Assembly: GCA_903832105.1 (NCBI GenBank)
Contig: CAILAO010001007.1
Span: 1 to 5,640 of the forward strand
DNA length: 5,640 bases
Origin: an uncultured Pseudomonadota bacterium
GTDB taxonomy: Bacteria > Bdellovibrionota_B > Oligoflexia > Oligoflexales > CAILAO01
Direction: 5' to 3'
Within the stretch, counting starts at the first letter, position 1. The number at the start of each line of letters is the position of its first letter. Positions 1 to 4,204 of the stretch are shown piece after piece. Below the pieces are notes generated by a model. The model saw nothing but the letters and a program-made list of their open reading frames with translations, did no database searches and was not told the DNA's origin. The position numbers were made by a program, and so were the translations under genes.

Positions 1-68
1 AAGGCCGCGGCGAAGTCGGCCTCTTTGAGACCCGCCTGCAAAAGAAGTTCTTTAATACTGCTCGCCAT
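1..68 (-). CDS. Start of an unidentified protein gene (partial, runs off left edge)
   Basis: Only 22 codons are visible, beginning with an ATG at 68-66 on the minus strand and reading MASSIKELLLQAG, then LKEADFAAA, before the window ends. The start is supported by a Shine-Dalgarno-like GAGGTG (complement of 78-83) nine bases upstream, and the frame is open to the edge. The fragment is amphipathic and helix-like (Leu-rich, then an Ala run) and shows no signal peptide, so a cytoplasmic protein is the simplest guess. Too little is present to name a family. The gene diverges from the VWA lipoprotein gene across a 343-base spacer. Confidence 0.6.
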   Translation of the reverse strand, partial: MASSIKELLLQAGLKEADFAAA

Positions 69-95
69 TTTGCAAAACACCTCAAAATCACAAGA

Positions 96-123
96 TTTTT
101 AACGCATTGTGTCCGAGACTCAA
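96..123 (-). promoter_or_regulatory. Possible weak sigma-70-type promoter for the left-edge gene
   Basis: On the minus strand a TTGAGT (complement of 118-123, 4/6 to TTGACA) is followed after 16 bases by TAAAAA (complement of 96-101, 4/6 to TATAAT). The spacing is right, and it would give a leader of roughly 20 bases with the GAGGTG ribosome site inside it. Both boxes are poor matches in AT-rich DNA, so this is only a candidate. Confidence 0.2.
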
Positions 124-266
124 CACGTCCACTCTGCTAACTGCTCGATCGGAAGATTAGGAAGAGAAGTTTAGCGGGGATTAATAATAACTATAAAATT
201 TAGGGCGTTATCTGCTTTCGAGTTTATTTTTTTTGCTACCACGACAGCTTTATAAAAAAGTTCTCG

Positions 267-293
267 TTGATTACTGAAGCAAACTCCTAAAAT
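267..293 (+). promoter_or_regulatory. Candidate promoter for the VWA lipoprotein gene
   Basis: TTGATT (267-272, 4/6 to TTGACA) is followed by TAAAAT (288-293, 5/6 to TATAAT). The 15-base spacer is shorter than the usual 16-18. It would give a leader of about 110 bases containing the hairpin at 337-348. The surrounding DNA is so AT-rich that chance matches are expected. Confidence 0.25.
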
Positions 294-397
294 TTAAAAG
301 AAAACAAAGTAACAATTTTTTTCCTAAAGTTTTTACCGGCTTTTGCCGATAAGGACGGCATGGAGGAGCCTGGTCTGTAATTACGTCCCCCTTGTGG

Positions 398-404
398 AGA
401 GGAG
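398..404 (+). promoter_or_regulatory. Strong ribosome binding site that fixes the VWA gene start
   Basis: AGAGGAG lies seven bases upstream of the ATG at 412. The same frame is open back to a TTG at 343, but that codon lies in a CGGC/GCCG hairpin, has no purine-rich site before it, and would put 23 non-signal-like residues ahead of the lipoprotein signal. A second in-frame ATG at 427 is possible but less well placed. Confidence 0.75.
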
Positions 405-411
405 CATCCAA

Positions 412-1479
412 ATGACGACAACTGTTATGAAAAACGATTCAACAGATGGATCAAGACACTTTGTTTTTTTGCTGAGTACCCTTCTTGCTTTTGGTTTCAC
501 ATCGTGCCAAAGCGCTAGTTTTACGGCAAACTCACCGAGAAAGCCAGCATCAGCGGACGCAACTCCTAAGCCTACTCCGACTGCTGAACCAACGCCAACA
601 CCCGAACCAACATCCTCTGGTACGACCCCTCCAGGTAACATCACGGATAACGGAGGTCAAAATAACGGAGGCACAACCGATAACGGAGGCACTAACGACG
701 GCGGAATCACGAACGGCGAAGACGATTGCAAGGAAACAAATCAATGGAATATCGTGCTCGTTTTCGATAATTCCGGATCACAGCTTGATACCGATCCAGG
801 CCCATTGCCACTACGTCAATTGGGTGCTCAGAAGTTTGTTCAGACATTTTCTGATTATTTACTAAAAGCACCACAAAAAAAGGTCCATTTATCCGTCGTC
901 AAGTTTGCAAGCGATGCCGAAATTCTCACAAGAGATGGACTTCTTAATCTAAATAAAGGTTGGTATGAATTGACGACCGAAAATAGGCCTAAAATCGATC
1001 AAGCAGTCATTGACGCGTCAACAAATCCTGATGGCGGAACAAGGTATTCTCCCGCTTTTTTAAATGCCGTCGATCTCATGAATAAAAAAGGCACTTCTGT
1101 CAATGAAAAGACACATCGTAACTTTGTCGTGTTTTTAACGGATGGAGCCCCCAATCTTACAGGCTTCATGCCATCGGGTTATCCCGCACCAACAGAAACC
1201 GAACTTCAGATTCAAGCTCCGGTCAATATCCTTGTAAATACTTACGGTGCTGCGATCATTGTAATGGCGACAGGCACAAGGCTTGGCGATGATCACCTCT
1301 TTGGCGGTGAGGGTGGAATTAGTGATACCAAAGCAGAACAAATAGCGCAGGGATTAGCGCTCCCAGCCGTTGGAATTACGTGGCCAACACATGCCGGGAA
1401 GTATCGCCGCGCCTCAACGCCGGACGAAGCCCAGGCCTCGTGGGATTTACTATTTAATGACATGATGGTTTGTCATTAA
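412..1479 (+). CDS. VWA-domain lipoprotein with Pro/Thr and Gly/Asn linker
   Basis: A 355-residue predicted lipoprotein. Residues 1-18 are polar with a few basic residues. A hydrophobic stretch at about 17-30 leads to FTSC, a loose lipobox with Cys32 as the lipidated residue. No Asp follows Cys32, so outer-membrane sorting is favoured by the E. coli rule. A low-complexity linker (about 51-100) precedes a VWA domain (about 112-350). All five metal-site (MIDAS) residues are visible: D119-N-S-G-S123 (DxSxS), Thr210 in DGGTRYSPAF, and Asp244 in FLTDG. Such domains usually bind a protein partner through a divalent metal. Apart from Cys32 the only cysteines are Cys106 and Cys354, flanking the domain at both ends, which suggests a disulfide closing it and so an extracytoplasmic location (inference). 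The stop lies in the TTAAA direct repeat bordering the MITE-like element. The binding partner is unknown and no neighbour suggests one. Confidence 0.88.
   Translation: MTTTVMKNDSTDGSRHFVFLLSTLLAFGFTSCQSASFTANSPRKPASADATPKPTPTAEPTPTPEPTSSGTTPPGNITDNGGQNNGGTTDNGGTNDGGITNGEDDCKETNQWNIVLVFDNSGSQLDTDPGPLPLRQLGAQKFVQTFSDYLLKAPQKKVHLSVVKFASDAEILTRDGLLNLNKGWYELTTENRPKIDQAVIDASTNPDGGTRYSPAFLNAVDLMNKKGTSVNEKTHRNFVVFLTDGAPNLTGFMPSGYPAPTETELQIQAPVNILVNTYGAAIIVMATGTRLGDDHLFGGEGGISDTKAEQIAQGLALPAVGITWPTHAGKYRRASTPDEAQASWDLLFNDMMVCH
562..705 (+). repeat. Low-complexity linker-coding repeats in the VWA gene
   Basis: Bases 562-618 encode a Pro/Thr/Glu run (PTPTAEPTPTPEPT). Bases 643-705 encode four degenerate units (TDNGGQ, NNGGT, TDNGGT, NDGGI). 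The word AACGGAGG recurs at 649, 664 and 682, with a decayed copy near 694, so unit lengths are 15, 18 and 12 bases, all multiples of three. The result is an extended flexible stalk between the lipid anchor and the VWA domain. Length variation between strains by slipped-strand mispairing would keep the frame. Confidence 0.7.
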
Positions 1480-1480
1480 A
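1476..1480. repeat. Left target-site duplication TTAAA
   Basis: TTAAA here is repeated in direct orientation at 1655-1659, immediately outside the two ends of the palindromic element. It contains the TAA stop (1477-1479) of the VWA gene. Read as an extension of the inverted repeat the match is 4/5; read as a direct repeat it is 5/5, which favours a target duplication. Confidence 0.6.
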
Positions 1481-1502
1481 CCTGGATTTTGCATTTAAGA
1501 TC
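1481..1502 (+). repeat. Left terminal inverted repeat of the MITE-like element
   Basis: It begins CCTGGATTTTGC and ends TTTAAGATC. It pairs with 1633-1654, the only difference being T1483 opposite C1652. Confidence 0.8.
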
Positions 1503-1632
1503 TACTGCGAAGCCCAAAACCGACGCACCGCCTGCGTTACGCTCAGAAAATAGCCTGGCCTGTATGTGTCATACTATTCCAGGCCATTTTCTTCGCAAGC
1601 CTTGTCGGTGCTGTTTTTGGTCTTCTCGCTAC

Positions 1633-1654
1633 GATCTTAAATGCAAAATCCCGG
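1633..1654 (-). repeat. Right terminal inverted repeat of the MITE-like element
   Basis: Read on the minus strand it begins CCGGGATTTTGC and ends TTTAAGATC, matching the left end at 21 of 22 positions. Confidence 0.8.
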
Positions 1655-1659
1655 TTAAA
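1655..1659. repeat. Right target-site duplication TTAAA
   Basis: Direct copy of the TTAAA at 1476-1480. Its first three bases (TTA, 1655-1657) are the complement of the phosphofructokinase TAA stop. Confidence 0.6.
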
Positions 1660-2962
1660 CGCCAATTTTTGCCGGCTGACCCGTTGTTTCAATGATATTA
1701 AAATACATTTCTCCACTCGGATTGATTTTCTGCTTTTGTCCAATAACAGCACTAAACGGGACGTGAGTCATTTGTCCGTGCCAATACCCAATGAGCATGG
1801 CTGTTTTTCCAGCCATCGCCGCATGAACAGCATTCTGAGCAAATCTGGCACAAAGAAGTTTGTCGGCTGTGTTGGGCGGATTAGCCCGGATAATATAGCT
1901 AGGATCAATATATTTTAAAGAGATTGGCATACCGATCTCTTTAAAATAACATGCAATCCTCTCTTTTAAAAAGTGACCAACATCTCCAAACTTAATGTTA
2001 CCGGAAGCATCATGCTCGGAATTTTGATGCTGGCAAAGATCTTGGCCAGCGCCTTCTGCGACAACAATCACGGCATGATGACGTTTTTCTAGTCGGGCTT
2101 TTAGAAGTTCCAAGAGCCCCCCCGGTCCGTCCAAACGAAATTTAATTTCAGGAATGAGGCAGAAGTTGACGCGACCTGTACTTAACGTCACGGTCGCAGC
2201 AATAAATCCAGAATCGCGGCCCATCAATCTCACAAGACCAATGCCGTTCATCACACCCTCTGATTCTGCATTAGCCGCATAGACAGCTTCTGAGGCCCTT
2301 TCTACGGCAGATTCAAATCCAAACGAACGTTTGACGTATAAAATGTCATTGTCAATCGTTTTCGGAATTCCCACGACCGCAATTTTGTGGCCTCTCTTCT
2401 TTATTTCCTGCCAGATCTCGTTTGCTCCTCTCATCGTGCCATCGCCGCCCAGAGTGAAAAGTATGTTGATATTATATTTTTCAAGAACGTCGACCATTTC
2501 AGATACGGGCGGAGAACCGCGCGATGAACCTAGAATTGTACCGCCTTCCTCATGAATATTTTTCACGCGTTCCGGGGTAAGTTCAATGAGTTCAGTCTCT
2601 GCCCCTGCACTCAGTCCTTGATAGCCAAACGGAATGCCCACGATATTCCGGCACCCGTAGCGATGCCATAGCTCCATGACGATTCCTCGAATAACTGCGT
2701 TTAGTCCCGGGCACAGCCCTCCACAAGTGACAACAGCCACCTTGGTGCGGGTAGGACTAAAAAATATCTTTTGTCTCGGTCCTGCAATTTCAAAGCCTTC
2801 AGGGGTTTCTCCCGATGAAAAATACTTTTTTAATCCCTCAAGATGAGGATCAAAGGCAATCCGATCGCTCTCTGACGTAAATCGAGGCAGATCCTCCTTT
2901 CGAATTGTATTATCAATCGAGGCGCTTCCGAGACTTTCAATCTCAAATCTATTGTTCCCCAT
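1655..2962 (-). CDS. pfkA: Plant-type ATP-dependent 6-phosphofructokinase
   Basis: A 435-residue cytoplasmic enzyme that phosphorylates fructose 6-phosphate to fructose 1,6-bisphosphate, the committed step of glycolysis. An N-terminal extension of about 73 residues precedes the Rossmann core. Motifs in order: GGLCPGLN (81-88), GGDGT (172-176), PKTIDND (200-206, with Asp204 as the expected catalytic base), MGRDSGFIA (247-255), Glu272 in IPEIK, VAEGAG (301-306) and YIDPSYIIRA (351-360). Gly175 and Lys201 align with E. coli PfkA positions 104 and 124. The Gly/Lys pair is typical of plant and trypanosomatid ATP-PFKs, whereas PPi enzymes usually have Asp/Lys and classical bacterial ATP enzymes Gly/Gly. 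The long N-terminus and the YIDPSYIIRA region also resemble the plant group. Phosphoryl donor is therefore predicted ATP but not proven. It would not be expected to share E. coli PfkA allostery. The ATG at 2962 has GGAGG five bases upstream. The gene converges on the VWA gene and diverges from the methyltransferase gene. Confidence 0.93.
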   Translation of the reverse strand: MGNNRFEIESLGSASIDNTIRKEDLPRFTSESDRIAFDPHLEGLKKYFSSGETPEGFEIAGPRQKIFFSPTRTKVAVVTCGGLCPGLNAVIRGIVMELWHRYGCRNIVGIPFGYQGLSAGAETELIELTPERVKNIHEEGGTILGSSRGSPPVSEMVDVLEKYNINILFTLGGDGTMRGANEIWQEIKKRGHKIAVVGIPKTIDNDILYVKRSFGFESAVERASEAVYAANAESEGVMNGIGLVRLMGRDSGFIAATVTLSTGRVNFCLIPEIKFRLDGPGGLLELLKARLEKRHHAVIVVAEGAGQDLCQHQNSEHDASGNIKFGDVGHFLKERIACYFKEIGMPISLKYIDPSYIIRANPPNTADKLLCARFAQNAVHAAMAGKTAMLIGYWHGQMTHVPFSAVIGQKQKINPSGEMYFNIIETTGQPAKIGV

Positions 2963-2967
2963 ACATT

Positions 2968-2972
2968 CCTCC
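2968..2972 (-). promoter_or_regulatory. Ribosome binding site of the phosphofructokinase gene
   Basis: A canonical GGAGG (complement of 2968-2972) lies five bases before the ATG at 2962. A second purine block, GGAGGAAAG, lies just upstream. This supports 2962 as the start. Confidence 0.75.
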
Positions 2973-3027
2973 GCTTTCCTCCAAGGCCATATCGTGATAA
3001 GGGAAAAGGCACTGGATAGGCTGACTA

Positions 3028-3056
3028 TTAATTTCAGTCGTTTGTTCTCTTATTAT
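3028..3056 (+). promoter_or_regulatory. Promoter candidate for the methyltransferase gene, overlapping the divergent one
   Basis: TATTAT (3051-3056, 5/6 to TATAAT) sits on the opposite strand of the phosphofructokinase -10 box, offset by one base. A poor -35, TTAATT (3028-3033), is 17 bases upstream. A start near 3063 would leave a leader of about 26 bases. Strength rests almost wholly on the -10 box. Confidence 0.35.
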
Positions 3057-3082
3057 ACAGTAAATACAAGGGTTTTTGGCAA
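3052..3082 (-). promoter_or_regulatory. Promoter candidate for the phosphofructokinase gene
   Basis: The minus strand carries a perfect TATAAT (complement of 3052-3057) preceded by TTGCCA (complement of 3077-3082, 5/6 to TTGACA). The spacer of 19 bases is longer than ideal. A start near 3045 would give a leader of about 83 bases ending in the GGAGG site. The -35 element reaches to within six bases of the divergent methyltransferase start codon. Confidence 0.5.
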
Positions 3083-3088
3083 GGTCCC

Positions 3089-4186
3089 ATGCGAAATTTT
3101 TTTGACCTTTCGTGGAGTGAGCTAATGGACTTCTGTAAGGAAGCTGGGGTCACTTCTACGCATGCAAAAGGGCTATTTCGCAATGCTTATAAGAACTTAA
3201 GTCCAACCCCCTGGGTCTCTCCTAGCGATGGACCGCTGGTGGCACCACCACTTTTCCCAAAAAAGCTATCCTCCCTCATGGATCGTGAGTTTATAGCTGA
3301 AGGTCTTTTCATCCGAGAAGCCGCCATTTCAAAGTATGACGGGAGCGTTAAGTTTAGCCTTGAACTCTCGGATCATCTTGTTATTAACGCCGTGTTGATG
3401 CCGGAATCAAAAAGGCTGACACTATGCCTTTCAAGCCAAGTAGGCTGCAGGCAGGCCTGCGTCTTTTGCTCAAGCGCTCGCATGGGATTTAAAAGAAACC
3501 TCTCAGCAGGTGAGATCGTGGGGCAGGTGGTCACTGCTAACAGATGGCTTGCGACGCATCCAAATTGGCTGTGTGAAAAAAAACTGTCTTCTTCTATGCA
3601 CCTTACAAATGTTGTGTTCATGGGGATGGGCGAGCCCTTGGACAATACCGATGCTGTGACTAAAGCGATCCTGATTATGAATTCGCCTTGGGGGCTTAAT
3701 CTTCCGCTTCGCCATATTTCGGTCTCTACCGTAGGTCATCTCGATGGGTTAAGGCAGCTTTTAAGCAATATCCCCGATGTGAGAATTGCCCTTAGCGTTA
3801 ATGCGGCGAGCGACGAAAAACGATCGAAACTTATGCCAATCAACAAACGTTTTCCTCTAACACATCTTTTAAACGATCTTGCCGAACTTACCAAACATCA
3901 AAAACACTCGCTTCTGATTCAATACCTGCTTCTTCAGGATTTCAACGATGGGCCTGCTGAGGCAGAGGAATTAGCTTCGCTTCTTAAAAATCTTCGCGTT
4001 AAAGTAAACCTGATTCCGTATAATCCGCCATACGATGATTCGCTCAAGTCAGCACTTAAATCACCTGACCCAGAAAGAGTTGCGCGGTTTAAAGATGTTC
4101 TCTATCACAAGGGAATTAGAGTCATGACTCGTTATAGCAAGGGCCAGGATATCGGCGCTGCTTGTGGCCATCTGATCGTGTTTTAA
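3089..4186 (+). CDS. rlmN: RlmN/Cfr-family radical SAM RNA methyltransferase
   Basis: A 365-residue radical-SAM enzyme. RlmN methylates C2 of A2503 in 23S rRNA and A37 of some tRNAs; Cfr methylates C8 of A2503. The N-terminal helical domain (about 1-90) leads into the barrel. The cluster motif is CRQACVFC with Cys120, Cys124 and Cys127. Cys113 (in LCLSSQVGC) and Cys359 (in AACGHL) match the E. coli RlmN catalytic pair Cys118 and Cys355, and GMGEPLDN (179-186) is the SAM-binding loop. LMPINKRFP and LIPYNP are also conserved. CSSARMGFKRNL looks more RlmN-like than Cfr-like, but the protein is divergent: the usual SLHA is SVNA (236-239), RKTRGDDI is RYSKGQDI, and it ends six residues after Cys359, lacking the tail of the E. 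coli protein. It could be a second, specialised paralogue. The ribosome site (AAGG, 3081-3084) is weak. GGAG (3114-3117) precedes an ATG at 3125, but starting there would delete conserved N-terminal residues, so 3089 is preferred. Confidence 0.85.
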   Translation: MRNFFDLSWSELMDFCKEAGVTSTHAKGLFRNAYKNLSPTPWVSPSDGPLVAPPLFPKKLSSLMDREFIAEGLFIREAAISKYDGSVKFSLELSDHLVINAVLMPESKRLTLCLSSQVGCRQACVFCSSARMGFKRNLSAGEIVGQVVTANRWLATHPNWLCEKKLSSSMHLTNVVFMGMGEPLDNTDAVTKAILIMNSPWGLNLPLRHISVSTVGHLDGLRQLLSNIPDVRIALSVNAASDEKRSKLMPINKRFPLTHLLNDLAELTKHQKHSLLIQYLLLQDFNDGPAEAEELASLLKNLRVKVNLIPYNPPYDDSLKSALKSPDPERVARFKDVLYHKGIRVMTRYSKGQDIGAACGHLIVF

Positions 4187-4204
4187 TATCGTAGGGCCGA
4201 CCGT

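Larger units (their letters stand above)
69..411. other. Intergenic region between divergent genes
   Basis: This 343-base spacer separates the left-edge gene from the VWA lipoprotein gene and holds no convincing ORF. Bases from about 180 to 335 are strongly AT-rich, with an 8-T run at 227-234 and several TATAAA-like words (192-197, 251-256) that lack a good -35 partner. Composition turns more G+C-rich at about 336. There a small perfect hairpin (CGGC, TTTT loop, GCCG; 337-348) and a possible GGACG/CGTCC pairing (353-357 with 384-388) lie in the likely 5' leader of the VWA gene. I could not match this leader to any riboswitch class I know. Confidence 0.6.
1481..1654. mobile_element. MITE-like palindromic element, 174 bp
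   Basis: The ends, 1481-1502 and 1633-1654, are inverted repeats of 22 bp matching at 21 positions (perfect for 19 bp, 1484-1502 with 1633-1651, with one mismatch at 1483/1652). The interior is also self-complementary in order: 1507-1510 with 1626-1629, 1514-1519 with 1615-1620, 1525-1530 with 1606-1611, 1533-1536 with 1594-1597, 1547-1558 with 1579-1590 (11/12), and an apex GTATG/CATAC (1562-1566, 1570-1574) closing a TGT loop. The whole element could fold into one long imperfect hairpin. It carries no plausible gene, so any mobility would depend on a transposase elsewhere. It is bordered by direct TTAAA copies. It may also act as a structured 3' end for both convergent transcripts. I do not recognise the family, and only one copy is visible here. 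Confidence 0.7.

Noticed and set aside
205..240. Terminator at the 8-T run (227-234)
   Set aside because: No stable G+C-rich hairpin precedes the T-run, and no plus-strand gene lies upstream within the window.
343..411. A TTG-initiated 23-residue N-terminal extension of the VWA lipoprotein
   Set aside because: The TTG lies in a small hairpin without a ribosome site, and the extra residues would bury the lipoprotein signal. The ATG at 412 has AGAGGAG at ideal spacing.
381..865. Long open frames overlapping the start of the VWA gene on both strands
   Set aside because: They arise from the codon bias of the Pro/Thr and Gly/Asn repeats, lack start signals, and translate to low-complexity sequence.
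1481..1654. Reading the palindrome as an ordinary intrinsic terminator
   Set aside because: It is far longer than a terminator stem, has no U-run directly after it in either direction, and is flanked by exact direct repeats. A termination role is still possible as a secondary function.
1489..1752. Short open frames on both strands over the palindrome (about 68 residues each)
   Set aside because: They span the inverted repeats and run into the phosphofructokinase gene, have no ribosome sites, and show no protein-like motifs.
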